Below are positions 24,314 through 32,828 of a stretch of 64,000 nt of DNA, piece after piece. Source of the stretch: Streptomyces litmocidini (GTDB lineage: Bacteria; Actinomycetota; Actinomycetes; Streptomycetales; Streptomycetaceae); the NCBI RefSeq assembly GCF_014649755.1, contig NZ_BMTQ01000013.1, positions 206,658-270,657 of the forward strand, read 5' to 3'. A program made the position numbers and the translations under genes. The notes under the pieces were generated by a model, which worked only from the letters and a program-made list of their open reading frames with translations, had not been told where the DNA came from and did no database searches. Positions within the stretch are counted from its first letter, which is position 1. The number at the start of each line of letters is the position of its first letter.

Positions 24314-25135
24314 TCACGCCTCCGTCAGCAGTCGCTCCCGCAGGCGCTCACGGGTCTCCGGCGCCAGCTTCAGGCCCTCCGCGAGGTAGGCGTCCACCGA
24401 GCCCCAGGTCGCCTCGATCGTCTCGAAGGCGGCCCGCAGGTACTCCACCCGCGCGTCGAAGAGCGGGCTCAGCAGCTCCATCACCTCGGGCGACATCGCG
24501 TCCGGGGAGGTGGAGCTGCGGCGCACCTTGTAGCGGCGGTGCGGCTCGTTCGACTTCACGTAGTCGGCCTCGATGGCCTCCCGCTCGACCCCGACCGCGA
24601 GCAGGGTGATCGCGACGGCGAGCCCCGCCCGGTCCTTGCCGGCCGCGCAGTGCATGAGCGCCGGGACGCTCTCCTCCGCCATGGAGTGCAGGATCCGGCT
24701 GTGCTCCACGGTCCGCTCGATCACCATCTTCCGGTACGAGTCGGACATGCGGGCGGCCGCCTTGCCGTCGCCGAGGACCTCCCGCAGCTGCGCGATCTCG
24801 CCGTCGCGCACCAGCTTCCAGAACTCCTTGCCGTCGGCCGGGTCGTTGAGGGGTATGTTCACGTTCCGCACGCCGGGCAGGTCGACGTCCGCGCCCTCGA
24901 CCTTCCGGTCCGACTCGTTGCGGAAGTCGAAGACGGTGTGCAGGCCCAGCGAGGCGAGGAAGGCGGCGTCGCCCTCCGTCGCGTGGGCGAGGTGACCGCT
25001 GCGGAAGAGACGGCCGGGGCGGACGGCGCGTCCGTCCGTCGTCGGCAGGCCGCCCACGTCCCGGAAGTTGCGGACCTCCGTCAGCTCGGGCTCGGCGGCT
25101 TCGGCGGACGGGATCTGCGGCAGCTGCTGCGTCAC
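24314..25135 (-). CDS. Dual-specificity/tyrosine protein phosphatase
   Basis: A 273-aa phosphatase of the Mycobacterium PtpB / IphP type. The catalytic P-loop is HCAAGKDRAG with nucleophile Cys163; the Lys-Asp in the loop is diagnostic of this subgroup, which acts on phosphotyrosine, phosphoserine and phosphoinositides. EVRNFRDVGGLPTTDGR near the N-terminus is the family's first motif. AGGAG with 5-base spacing fixes the GTG start at 25135. It is monocistronic, convergent with the small membrane protein gene, and has no secretion signal. Confidence 0.92.
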   Translation of the reverse strand: MTQQLPQIPSAEAAEPELTEVRNFRDVGGLPTTDGRAVRPGRLFRSGHLAHATEGDAAFLASLGLHTVFDFRNESDRKVEGADVDLPGVRNVNIPLNDPADGKEFWKLVRDGEIAQLREVLGDGKAAARMSDSYRKMVIERTVEHSRILHSMAEESVPALMHCAAGKDRAGLAVAITLLAVGVEREAIEADYVKSNEPHRRYKVRRSSTSPDAMSPEVMELLSPLFDARVEYLRAAFETIEATWGSVDAYLAEGLKLAPETRERLRERLLTEA

Positions 25136-25446
25136 GGCTGCTCCTGTTCTGTCGATCGGTTCCTGGGGCAATCATCCCGGCCGGAGACCGTTACGGGCAC
25201 CCCCTCGGATGGGAATGGGTGATCTGTCCGTATTGAGGTGTTCGCCATAACCCGCCCCGGTTGCAGGGGAGATGGGGAGCGGTGCGTGAGCAGCGTCATA
25301 ACCGTGACGGACCGTGCCTGATCGTCTTTTCCAAATACCCCCCGGCAAAAGGAGATCGAAGGACCGCCCTCCACGGAGGGTGACCGGAATTCCGGCCGGA
25401 CACCAGCCGGATCCCGAAGAATCCCGGCGCACTTGAAAACCGTGGC

Positions 25447-25476
25447 TTGTTCGCGCCGACCCCCCTCGTCTAGCGT
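25447..25476 (+). promoter_or_regulatory. Promoter for the riboswitch-LysM/M23 transcript
   Basis: TTGTTC at 25447-25452 and TAGCGT at 25471-25476 are separated by 18 bases, placing the transcript start around 25482, just ahead of the riboswitch. The upstream 300 bp (25136-25446) contains no gene and also serves the divergent phosphatase. Confidence 0.5.
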
Positions 25477-25497
25477 CGCGCTCAATCCGGACGGACC

Positions 25498-25664
25498 GCC
25501 GAATCCTGCCACCGACCGGAATCCGCACTCACCCGTACGAGGCAGGAGCGGGGGACCCAGGTAAGTCGCCGATCCCTCGAAGAAGGACGGCTCGGGGTGA
25601 AGCCGCGTGAACGCGCGGCCGGACATCTCCAGTCCGAACCCGACAGCTCACCTCGCAGGCGCCG
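25498..25664 (+). ncRNA. c-di-AMP (ydaO-yuaA) riboswitch
   Basis: The leader contains the conserved core blocks of the ydaO class in order: GGGGACCCAGGTAA at ~25550, CGGGGTGAAGCCGCG at ~25593, and CCGAACCCGACAGCTCACC followed by CTCGCAGGC at ~25634-25660. A TCCTGCC/GGCAGGA helix (25504-25510 with 25541-25547) closes the first part. In Streptomyces this riboswitch turns down cell-wall hydrolase genes when c-di-AMP is high. It ends about 15 bases before the start codon of the LysM/M23 peptidase, so it may act by controlling transcription read-through or translation. Confidence 0.92.
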
Positions 25665-25678
25665 GAGAGGAATTCGCC

Positions 25679-26620
25679 ATGCCCGCGAAGGGTAAGCACC
25701 GCCGCACCAAGTCCAACCGTCTGACCCGCGGCATCGCCGCCGCCGGTACCGGCGGCGCCGTCGTCGCCCTCCCGCTCCTCGGGGCCACCGGCGCCCACGC
25801 CGCCGAGCAGGCCGCCCCGGCCGCCGCCCCCGCCCAGGCCGTCGCCCACGTGCAGACCGCCGCCCCCGCCGCCGCGAAGGCCGCGCCGAAGACGTACTCC
25901 GTCGTCCGCGGCGACTACCTCTCGAAGATCGCCACCGAGCACCACCTCGCGGGCGGCTGGCAGAAGCTGTACAAGGACAACCGCCGCGTCATCGGCGAGG
26001 ACCCCTCGCTGATCCTGCCCGGCATGAAGCTCACCCTCGGCACGAAGAACACCGCCGCGCCGAAGGCCGACCACCAGAGCACGCGGAGCTCCGGCAAGAA
26101 CGGCGACAGCGCCCCCCGCGCCTCCCGGGGCGGCGAGCGCTCCTCGGCCCCGGCCGCCGCGACCGCCGCCACCTCTTCGCCGTCCTCCGCGACCTCCGGT
26201 GCGACCTCCTCCTCCGGCTGGGTCGCCCCGATCGCCGGCGCCGGCATGTCGACCCCGTACCACCAGGCCGGCTCCATGTGGTCCTCCGGCTACCACACCG
26301 GTGTCGACTTCATCGCCTCCACCGGCACCCCGGTCCACGCGGTCGGCCCCGGCACCGTCTACTCCGCCGGCGACGGCGGCGCGTACGGCAACCAGGTCGT
26401 CATCCAGCACGCCGACGGCACCTTCTCGCAGTACGCCCACCTCTCCTCGATCTCCGTCTCCGCCGGCCAGGCCGTCAGCGGCGGCGACCAGATCGGCCTG
26501 TCCGGCGCGACCGGCAACGTCACCGGACCGCACCTGCACTTCGAGATCCGCACCGGACCGGAGTACGGCTCCGACATCGACCCGCTGGCCGCCCTGCGCC
26601 AGCACGGCGTGAACATCTGA
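25679..26620 (+). CDS. Secreted LysM / M23 peptidoglycan endopeptidase
   Basis: A 313-aa cell-wall hydrolase. A signal peptide (basic N-region KGKHRRTKSNRLTR, hydrophobic core, GAHAA cleavage near residue 42) leads into a LysM domain (TYSVVRGDYLSKIATEHHL to LILPGMKLTLG). A Ser/Ala-rich linker separates this from a C-terminal M23 domain with the zinc motifs GYHTGVDF and GPHLHFEIRTG. It should cut peptide cross-links in peptidoglycan. GAGAGG precedes the ATG at 25679; the riboswitch upstream makes it c-di-AMP-controlled. A 15-bp perfect hairpin follows the stop. Confidence 0.94.
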   Translation: MPAKGKHRRTKSNRLTRGIAAAGTGGAVVALPLLGATGAHAAEQAAPAAAPAQAVAHVQTAAPAAAKAAPKTYSVVRGDYLSKIATEHHLAGGWQKLYKDNRRVIGEDPSLILPGMKLTLGTKNTAAPKADHQSTRSSGKNGDSAPRASRGGERSSAPAAATAATSSPSSATSGATSSSGWVAPIAGAGMSTPYHQAGSMWSSGYHTGVDFIASTGTPVHAVGPGTVYSAGDGGAYGNQVVIQHADGTFSQYAHLSSISVSAGQAVSGGDQIGLSGATGNVTGPHLHFEIRTGPEYGSDIDPLAALRQHGVNI

Positions 26621-26644
26621 CGCACCGTCGTCTCCTCCCGCCCT

Positions 26645-26678
26645 CCGGAGGCCCGGCACCCACGTGCCGGGCCTCCGG
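26645..26678 (+). terminator. Perfect 15-bp hairpin after the M23 peptidase gene
   Basis: CCGGAGGCCCGGCAC and GTGCCGGGCCTCCGG are fully complementary around a 4-base loop, starting 24 bases after the stop codon. This is a strong intrinsic-terminator candidate despite the lack of a U-tract. Confidence 0.85.
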
Positions 26679-26782
26679 CGTATTCCGGTTTGGGGGAATC
26701 TTTATCGGTGGCATATGTCACCCACCGTCAACCCCTCCTTACGGTCGCGTAGGTCACACCGGAGGAGGAAGGATGTGTTCCC

Positions 26783-27577
26783 GTGGCAGACGATTCGAGA
26801 TCAACAGACAAGAACGCATTCGGGTCGTACGCGGCGATCGGTGACAGCTTCACCGAGGGCGTCGGCGACCCCGGCCCCGACGGGACGTACGTCGGCTGGG
26901 CGGACCGCTTCGCGGTCCTGCTCGCCGACCAGCTGCCGGAGCACGACGCCTTCCGCTACGCCAACCTGGCCGTGCGCGGGCGCCTCCTCGACCAGATCGT
27001 GGCGGAACAGGTCCCGCGGGCCAAGGAACTCGCCCCCGACCTGGTGACCTTCTGCGCGGGCGGCAACGACATCATCCGCCCCGGGACGGACCCGGACGAC
27101 GTGGCCGAGCGCTTCGAGCGCGCCGTCGCCGACCTGACCTCCGCCGTCGGCACCGTCATGGTGACCACCGGCTTCGACACCCGCGGCGTGACGCTCCTCA
27201 AGCACCTGCGCGGCAAGATCGCCACCTACAACGGTCACGTCCGGGCCGTCGCGGACCGCTACGGCTGCCCGGTCCTCGACCTGTGGTCGCTGAAGTCCGT
27301 CCAGGACCGGCGCGCCTGGGACGACGACCGGCTGCACCTCTCGCCCGAGGGGCACACCCGCGTCGCCCTACGCGCCGCCCAGGTGATCGGCCTGCCCGTG
27401 CCCGCCGACCCGGACCAGCCCTGGCCGCCGGTACCGCCGCGCGGCACGCTGGAGGTCCGCAAGGACGACATCCACTGGGCCCGGGAGTACCTGGTGCCCT
27501 GGATCGGACGCCGGCTGCGCGGCGAGAGCTCCGGCGACCACGTCGAGGCGAAGCGCCCCGACCTCATGCCCCTGTAG
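26783..27577 (+). CDS. SGNH/GDSL family esterase or hydrolase
   Basis: A 264-aa SGNH hydrolase. Block I holds the nucleophile (AAIGDSFTEG), block III reads CAGGND, and the catalytic Asp-His pair is in DRLHLSPEGH. There is no signal peptide, so it acts in the cytoplasm on an unknown ester or glycoside-linked acyl group. GGAGGAGGAAGGA lies upstream of the GTG at 26783. Its 3' end overlaps the convergent STM4011-type gene by 14 bases, so the two transcripts are antisense at their ends. Confidence 0.9.
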   Translation: MADDSRSTDKNAFGSYAAIGDSFTEGVGDPGPDGTYVGWADRFAVLLADQLPEHDAFRYANLAVRGRLLDQIVAEQVPRAKELAPDLVTFCAGGNDIIRPGTDPDDVAERFERAVADLTSAVGTVMVTTGFDTRGVTLLKHLRGKIATYNGHVRAVADRYGCPVLDLWSLKSVQDRRAWDDDRLHLSPEGHTRVALRAAQVIGLPVPADPDQPWPPVPPRGTLEVRKDDIHWAREYLVPWIGRRLRGESSGDHVEAKRPDLMPL

Positions 27578-28424
27578 CCCGTGGCGCGGCGGGGATCCGC
27601 TCCAGGACCCCGCCGGCGAACACGTCGTACAGCGGCAGCGTCTCCAGGTGGACGTAGCCGATGTGGCAGTCGCAGACGGCGAGGGGGCAGGCGCGGGGGC
27701 GCAGCGCGGCACGGTACGAACCGTCGTACAGGTTCCCCAGCTCGGCCCTGACGAAGTGGCAGCGCCGCACCGTCCCCTCGCCGTCCACCGAGACCACCGA
27801 CTCCCCGGTGCGGCAGGGCAGCCCCGCCGAACGGTGCGGATGCCGGCTGTACGGGAAGAACGGGTCGAGCTCCGTCCACCCCTCGGCCTCCGCGTCGGTG
27901 TACGCGTGCCCCTCGGCGGCGTTCACCCAGAGGTAGACGTGCGGCGGCAGCGCCTCCCGCAGCCGGCGGGCGTGCTCCCGGTGCTCGGGCAGACCGACCA
28001 CCCCGACGCTGTACCGGACGCCCCGCTCCGCCAGCTCGTGGCACTTCGCCAGGAACCGTTCGTACGGCGTCTGCCCCGGGTGGTACGTGCACCACAGGGC
28101 CACGCTCTCCGGATCCGCCTCCGCCAGCCACTCCGTCCGGCAGCTCAGATTGGTCTGGATCGCCACCCGCTCCACGTGCGGCAGCCGCGACAGCTCGACC
28201 AGCGCCCGCCGGTACCAGGACCGGACGAGCCCCTCGCCCCACGGGGTGAAGAGGATCCGCAGCCGGTCCCCGGTCTGCGCGGCGGCCCAGCCGGTGAACC
28301 GTTCGAGCGCCGCCCGGTCCGCACGCAGCTGCTCCCGGCTGTCCCGGCGCTTGGCGAAGGGACAGTACGGGCAGTCGAAGTCGCAGGAGGAGAGCGGGCC
28401 CCGGTAGAGCAGGGTCAGGTCCAC
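27564..28424 (-). CDS. STM4011-family radical SAM protein
   Basis: A 286-aa radical SAM enzyme. The [4Fe-4S] cysteines are Cys14, Cys18 and Cys21 (SSCDFDCPYCPFAKRR). FTPWGEGLV and VAIQTNLSC follow at the SAM-binding region. The C-terminal third carries further cysteines (GLPCRTGE, RRCHFVR, RACPLAVCDCHIGY), suggesting a SPASM-like auxiliary cluster site as in peptide-modifying enzymes. The family is named after Salmonella STM4011; its reaction is unknown to me. The GTG at 28424 lies 9 bases after the stop of the STM4012-type gene; it is the last gene of a five-gene operon. Confidence 0.88.
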   Translation of the reverse strand: MDLTLLYRGPLSSCDFDCPYCPFAKRRDSREQLRADRAALERFTGWAAAQTGDRLRILFTPWGEGLVRSWYRRALVELSRLPHVERVAIQTNLSCRTEWLAEADPESVALWCTYHPGQTPYERFLAKCHELAERGVRYSVGVVGLPEHREHARRLREALPPHVYLWVNAAEGHAYTDAEAEGWTELDPFFPYSRHPHRSAGLPCRTGESVVSVDGEGTVRRCHFVRAELGNLYDGSYRAALRPRACPLAVCDCHIGYVHLETLPLYDVFAGGVLERIPAAPRATGA

Positions 28425-28433
28425 GATCGCCGC

Positions 28434-29765
28434 CTACTTCGCCTCGTACGCGGCCATCGCGGCCCGCACGACGGGGGAGAAGAGCTCGGGGCCGAGCCCG
28501 TCGGAGTGCGCGAGCCCCTCGGGCGACAGCCGCAGCAGCCCCGCCGGGGCGTCCGCGATCCAGCCGTACTCCTCGAACCGGGCGAGCTCCGGGCCGAAGT
28601 CCGCGAACGGCGAGGACCCGAACCGCTCCTCGTACCCGGCGACCGGCATGCCCTCGGCCTGCAGCAGCGACTGGAGCAGATGCCGGCGACGCGCCTCGTC
28701 CCCGTCCACCGCCCGGCCCACCTCGGCGCGGGAGAAGTCCTCCGTCTCCGTGTACGCGTCGATGATCGAGCGGATCTCCCGCATGTCGACGGCGTAGTCG
28801 AAGGAGTAGTGCAGGGCCGAGGTGTACGAGCGGGCACCGCAGCCCAGACCGATCATGCCGTCCGTCTGGCAGGCGTAGTCGTCCGGCCCCGCGGGGCCCG
28901 CGTCCGCGCGGCGGAACATCCGCATCGACACCTGCTCGTAGCCGTGCGCCAGGAGGTGGTCCCGGCCGTACCGGTACAGCCGTAGCCGCGACTCGTCCCA
29001 CTCCCGGTCGGCGGCCGCCGGATCCTGGATCCGGCCGAGACCGGTGAGCGGGCGCACGTACAACGGGTAGAGGTACAGCTCCTCGGGCCGCCAGGCGAGG
29101 GCCGCGTCGAGCGAGACCCGCCAGGACCGCTCCGTCTGCCCGTCGATGCCGTAGATCAGGTCGATGTTGAGCACGGGCACGCCCGTGTCCCGGATCCGGC
29201 CGAGCGCCGCCTCGACGTCCGCGCGGCGCTGCGGCCGGACCGCCGCCCGCGCCTCGGCCTCCACGAAGCTCTGCACGCCGATGCTGAGCCGCGTCGCGCC
29301 CCGGTCCGCGAGCAGCGCGAGCCGGTCGGCGGTCGCGGTCGAGGGCGAGGTCTCCACGGAGAGCGGCACCGCCCGCAGGTCCACGCCCATCCGCTCCTCC
29401 GCGATGTCGCAGAGCCGCTCCAGCTCGGCGGCGGTGAGGAAGGTGGGCGTGCCGCCGCCGAACGCGGCCGTGGCGAACCGCACCGGCGACGCGTCCCCCA
29501 GGGCCTCGCGGACGGTGGCGGCCTGCCGGTCGAGCGCGTCGAGGTAACGGGTGGTCAGCCCGTCCGGGGCGCCGATCCGGGTGAAGAGGTTGCAGAAGCC
29601 GCAGCGGACCTCGCAGAACGGTATGTGCGCGTACAGGGAGAGCGCGTCCTTCGGCTCCCCGGCCCAGAGCGCGGCCAGCTCCGGGCGCTCGGGGAGCGCG
29701 CGGTACGCCGTCTTGTGCGGATAGGCGTAGACGTAGCTCCGGTACGGACGGGGGACGTCGCTCAT
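28434..29765 (-). CDS. STM4012-family HemN-like radical SAM protein
   Basis: A 443-aa radical SAM enzyme with the HemN-type layout: AHIPFCEVRCGFCNLF places the cluster cysteines at 51, 55 and 58, and FGGGTPTFLTAAEL is the SAM-binding glycine motif. RLSIGVQSFVEAE and NIDLIYGIDGQTERSW are HemN/HemW-like, as is the C-terminal winged-helix region. The residues ahead of the cluster (YRSYVYAYPHKTAYR) are unlike HemN. Heme synthesis is unlikely given the neighbours. The start overlaps the sulfatase-like gene (ATGA). Confidence 0.9.
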   Translation of the reverse strand: MSDVPRPYRSYVYAYPHKTAYRALPERPELAALWAGEPKDALSLYAHIPFCEVRCGFCNLFTRIGAPDGLTTRYLDALDRQAATVREALGDASPVRFATAAFGGGTPTFLTAAELERLCDIAEERMGVDLRAVPLSVETSPSTATADRLALLADRGATRLSIGVQSFVEAEARAAVRPQRRADVEAALGRIRDTGVPVLNIDLIYGIDGQTERSWRVSLDAALAWRPEELYLYPLYVRPLTGLGRIQDPAAADREWDESRLRLYRYGRDHLLAHGYEQVSMRMFRRADAGPAGPDDYACQTDGMIGLGCGARSYTSALHYSFDYAVDMREIRSIIDAYTETEDFSRAEVGRAVDGDEARRRHLLQSLLQAEGMPVAGYEERFGSSPFADFGPELARFEEYGWIADAPAGLLRLSPEGLAHSDGLGPELFSPVVRAAMAAYEAK

Positions 29766-30595
29766 GCCGCCCCGCCCTCGGGGCCGGCCAGGACGAACTG
29801 CGCGTACGGCACGGTCCACACGACCTCGTGGCCGAGCCGGTGCCCGGTGAAGCCGTCCTCCCCGTACGCGGTGCCGTGGTCGGAGCAGACGATCGCGAAA
29901 CAGGGGCGGCGGCTGCTCATCGCGGCGAAGAGCCGCCCGACGTGCCGGTCGACGTACTCCAGGGCGGCCGCGTGCGTCTCCCGAGAGTCGCCCGCCTCGC
30001 GGGTCGCCCCCGGCAGATGGAACCAGTTGGGCTGGTGCAGCGCCGACACGTTCACGAAGAGGAAGAGGCGCTCCTCGCGGGGGAGGCCGGCGACGACCTC
30101 CTCGGCGCACGCGACCTGGGACTCGAAGGACGTCGGGGAGGCGACGCCGAAGGAGGGCTCCCAGTGGCTCTCCCGGAACAGGCCGGGGAGCACGGAGCCC
30201 AGGGGCGGCCGCTTGTTGAAGAAGCCCACCCCGCCCACGCACACCGTCCGGTAGCCCTCGGCCGCCAGCGCGGAGACGAAGTCCGGGGTGTCGTGGACCC
30301 ACGTGCCGTCCGCCGTCGACTCGCTGCCCGCGAAGCGGGCCGCGAACAGCCGCGGATGGGGGCCCCGGGCCGCGGGGGTCGGCAGGAATCCGGCGAAGAT
30401 CGCCTGGTGGGAGGCGTACGTGAAGCTTCCTGGCGCGTGCCGCCGCTCCCAGACTCCGCCGGGGAGGTGACGGGCCAGGTTCGGGATGCGGCCCTCGGCC
30501 GCCAGCTCGGCGGCCACGTCGTACCGGAGGGTGTCGAGGGTGACCAGGAGCAGATCGTGGCTGCCGACGATCGCGTTCATGTCGGGCTGGTTCAC
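29762..30595 (-). CDS. STM4013/SEN3800-family sulfatase-fold hydrolase
   Basis: A 277-aa alkaline-phosphatase superfamily protein, shorter than true sulfatases. LLLVTLDTLRYD supplies the first metal ligands, Thr in GSFTYASHQAIF sits where the nucleophile belongs, and CSDHGTAYGEDGFTGHR supplies the second metal set. With Thr rather than Cys/Ser at the nucleophile it resembles phosphodiesterases or phosphotransferases more than sulfatases. Its GTG start at 30595 overlaps the stop of the ATP-grasp gene (GTGA), matching the coupling seen through the operon. Confidence 0.85.
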   Translation of the reverse strand: MNQPDMNAIVGSHDLLLVTLDTLRYDVAAELAAEGRIPNLARHLPGGVWERRHAPGSFTYASHQAIFAGFLPTPAARGPHPRLFAARFAGSESTADGTWVHDTPDFVSALAAEGYRTVCVGGVGFFNKRPPLGSVLPGLFRESHWEPSFGVASPTSFESQVACAEEVVAGLPREERLFLFVNVSALHQPNWFHLPGATREAGDSRETHAAALEYVDRHVGRLFAAMSSRRPCFAIVCSDHGTAYGEDGFTGHRLGHEVVWTVPYAQFVLAGPEGGAA

Positions 30596-31752
30596 GGGGT
30601 GCTCGTTCCTGTGGTGCGGGGGAGGTTCATGGGGGTGCGGGGGACGCCGGACGCGCTCCGGAACTGCGCCGCGACCTGCGCCGCGTACGTGTCGAGTCCC
30701 TCGGCGCCGCTGCCGGGCAGGCCCGTGAGGCCGGGCAGCAGATCGCCGAAGGCGTTCACCTCGCCCACGGCGAACCGGCGCCAGCCGGTCGTGGGCAGCA
30801 GGTCGACCCCCACGCACCGGGTGCCCGGGAAGACGGCGGCGGCCCGCTCGCAGACCGCGAGCGCGTCCGCCCACCGGCCACCGGCCGAGGCGATCGCCGC
30901 CCGCGCGGCGTCCAGGTCGCCCCGGGCACCGCCCAGGTGCAGGTTGGTCATGGGGGAACGGCTGGTGCGGAGCACGGCATGGGTGGCCCGCCCGTCGACC
31001 ACCACCACCCGAAGGTCGGCCGCCCGGCCGTCCTGGGTCGCCTTCGGCAGCCAGCGCTCGACGTGCAGGCCGTCGGGGGCGAGGGCGTCCACGATCGCGG
31101 CGACCTCGTGCTCGCCCGTGTAGCGCCGCACCCGCAGGGAGTTGAAGAGGCGTCCGTCGGCTCCGCGCTCCACCGAGGTGGTGGCCTGGACCCGGCCCGC
31201 GCCGTTCGTCTCCACCGCCAGCACCCCCGACGCGGAGGAGCCGTGCGCGAGCTTCACGAACACCCGGCGCATGCCCGCCTCCGCGGTCAGCGCCCTGACG
31301 TCCGCCCAGTCACGTACGACCGGGGCGCCGGGGCCCGAGGTCGGGGAGTCGGGCACCGGGACCCCGGCCGCCCGGAGCCGGCCGTGGCTCAGCCTCTTGT
31401 CGAACAGGACCGCGAGTTCGGCGGGGTCGTCGACGAGGACGGCGCCCGCCTCCGCGACGGAGCGGGCGAGGTCCGCCACGGCGGCGGTGAACCGTCCGTA
31501 CCAGCGGCCCGTGCCCTCGACCCGGGCCGGATCGTCGACCCCGCGCAGCAGCCCGTCGGCCTCCGGGTCCTCGCCGGGCGAGTCGAGACGCACGGTCTCC
31601 CCGACGGCGAACCGCGCCCGGCCCCGGAGCACCTCCGGCCAGGACACCGCCCGCGCCCCGGGCAGCCCGGCGGCCCGCAGCGCGTCCTGGAAGAACGCGA
31701 CGCGGCGGCCCGCCGGATCGCCGACGACCACGAGGCGCGGGCCGGAGGTCAT
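30592..31752 (-). CDS. STM4014-family ATP-grasp-like protein
   Basis: A 386-aa protein with the outline of an ATP-grasp ligase: an N-terminal substrate domain (LVVVGDPAGRRVAFFQDAL), a lysine-rich hinge (AVLFDKRLSHGRLRAAGVPVP), the ATP-binding strand RRVFVKLAHGSSASGV and a C-terminal metal-site region (RFAVGEVNAFGDLLPGL). Such enzymes join a carboxylate to an amine, thiol or peptide. Its substrate is unknown. It overlaps the LRR gene upstream by 4 bases and the hydrolase downstream by 4 bases. Confidence 0.82.
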   Translation of the reverse strand: MTSGPRLVVVGDPAGRRVAFFQDALRAAGLPGARAVSWPEVLRGRARFAVGETVRLDSPGEDPEADGLLRGVDDPARVEGTGRWYGRFTAAVADLARSVAEAGAVLVDDPAELAVLFDKRLSHGRLRAAGVPVPDSPTSGPGAPVVRDWADVRALTAEAGMRRVFVKLAHGSSASGVLAVETNGAGRVQATTSVERGADGRLFNSLRVRRYTGEHEVAAIVDALAPDGLHVERWLPKATQDGRAADLRVVVVDGRATHAVLRTSRSPMTNLHLGGARGDLDAARAAIASAGGRWADALAVCERAAAVFPGTRCVGVDLLPTTGWRRFAVGEVNAFGDLLPGLTGLPGSGAEGLDTYAAQVAAQFRSASGVPRTPMNLPRTTGTSTP

Positions 31753-32708
31753 TCGGCGACCGCGACGTAGCGCCAGACGTCCCCGTCGCCGTCGTCCTCG
31801 CCGACCTGCGCGTCACCGAGGTCGACGGTCACGCCGTACGGGACGAGTGCGGCGCGGACCCGCTCGCACATCGCCTCCGACAGGTAGTGGTGGGAGAGGT
31901 CGAGGTGGGCGAGATGGGTCAGCGGCTGCCCGTCGAGAAGGGCCGCCGCGCCCTCGTCGGTGAGCACGCCCATGGACAGGTCGAGCCGCTCCAGGCGCGC
32001 GACGACGGGCGCGCCCGCGACGGCCGCGGCCACGGCGTCCTGGATCGCGCTGTCGCACAGGCCCAGACTGCGCAGGGCGGGGAAGGCCGTGCCGGCGAGG
32101 AGCGGCGCCAGGTCCTCGGGGGTGCTGTCACCGCCGTACTCGTCGGTGCCGAGCCAGAGTTCCAGCTTCTCCAGGGCGGGCAGGTCGCTGCCCGCGATCC
32201 CCCGCACCACCTCGGCGCCCAGGCCGCCGGTCTCCACGACCAGGGTCTCCAGACCGGTGTGCCGGACCGACGGGAAGGCCAGCTCCGAGCCACCGCGCAC
32301 GCCGAACTCCCGGAGGGCCGGGTAGGCGGCGAGGAGCGGCGTCACGTCCGACTGGATGATCCACGAGATCTCGCAGTCCTCGCCGGTCATGTCACCGAGG
32401 AAGACCGCCTCCAGGGCCGTCAGCCGATCGTTGGCGCCGATCAGCGCGGTGACGATGTCCGCGGAGGAGTTCTCGTAGGCCTCGTCCCAGCCGCCGACGA
32501 CCAGCGCGCGCACCCGGCCCGTGTCGACCGTCTTCAGGAACCGCTCGAACTGCGGCCCCCACAGCTCGTCACCGGGATCGGAGTACGTCGGGGCGGAGAT
32601 CCGCCAGGCGACCGAGTCCGCCGCCGGCAGCTCGACCCGCGCGTCCGCACCCGGAAAGTCGAACACGGGCAGGCCGTGGAATTCCTGAAGGTGGCTGCCA
32701 ACGGTCAT
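31749..32708 (-). CDS. STM4015-family leucine-rich-repeat protein
   Basis: A 319-aa protein and the first gene of the five-gene operon. After an N-terminal globular part with many aromatic residues (WRISAPTYSDPGDELWGPQF), residues ~95-300 hold irregular leucine-rich repeats such as LTALEAVFLGDM, LETLVVETGGL, LEKLELWLG, LRSLGLCDSAI, LERLDLSMGVL and LAHLDLSHHYL. Such a curved solenoid is a protein-binding surface, so it may dock a partner or substrate of the radical SAM enzymes. There is no signal peptide. TGGAG lies ~8 bases before the ATG at 32708. Confidence 0.85.
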   Translation of the reverse strand: MTVGSHLQEFHGLPVFDFPGADARVELPAADSVAWRISAPTYSDPGDELWGPQFERFLKTVDTGRVRALVVGGWDEAYENSSADIVTALIGANDRLTALEAVFLGDMTGEDCEISWIIQSDVTPLLAAYPALREFGVRGGSELAFPSVRHTGLETLVVETGGLGAEVVRGIAGSDLPALEKLELWLGTDEYGGDSTPEDLAPLLAGTAFPALRSLGLCDSAIQDAVAAAVAGAPVVARLERLDLSMGVLTDEGAAALLDGQPLTHLAHLDLSHHYLSEAMCERVRAALVPYGVTVDLGDAQVGEDDGDGDVWRYVAVAE

Positions 32709-32805
32709 GACGGGGCTCCAGACGACGGTCGAGGGGCTCGGCTGATGGAGAGAGTTCTACCAAGCGGCACCGACAACGCGCCTCGCCGGGTCGCCTCCCG
32801 ACCGA

Positions 32806-32828
32806 TTGTCAGTGCCGGGTCCTAGCGT
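32806..32828 (+). promoter_or_regulatory. RecA-independent DNA-damage promoter (RecA-NDp / PafBC type)
   Basis: TTGTCAGTG (32806-32814), eight bases, then TAGCGT (32823-32828) matches the published mycobacterial consensus TTGTCRGTG-N8-TANNNT at every defined position. In mycobacteria this promoter is activated by PafBC after DNA damage. The predicted transcript would begin near 32835 and carry the 108-aa gene (start 32873) and the DUF6745 gene. Confidence 0.72.

Noticed and set aside
28434..29765. Coproporphyrinogen oxidase (HemN/HemW)
   Set aside because: Motifs are HemN-like, but the overlapping neighbours form the STM4011-4015 set and the N-terminus differs from HemN.
29762..30595. Second true sulfatase as a client of the maturase
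   Set aside because: It lacks the C/S-x-P-x-R motif and has Thr at the nucleophile position, so it is not a formylglycine sulfatase.
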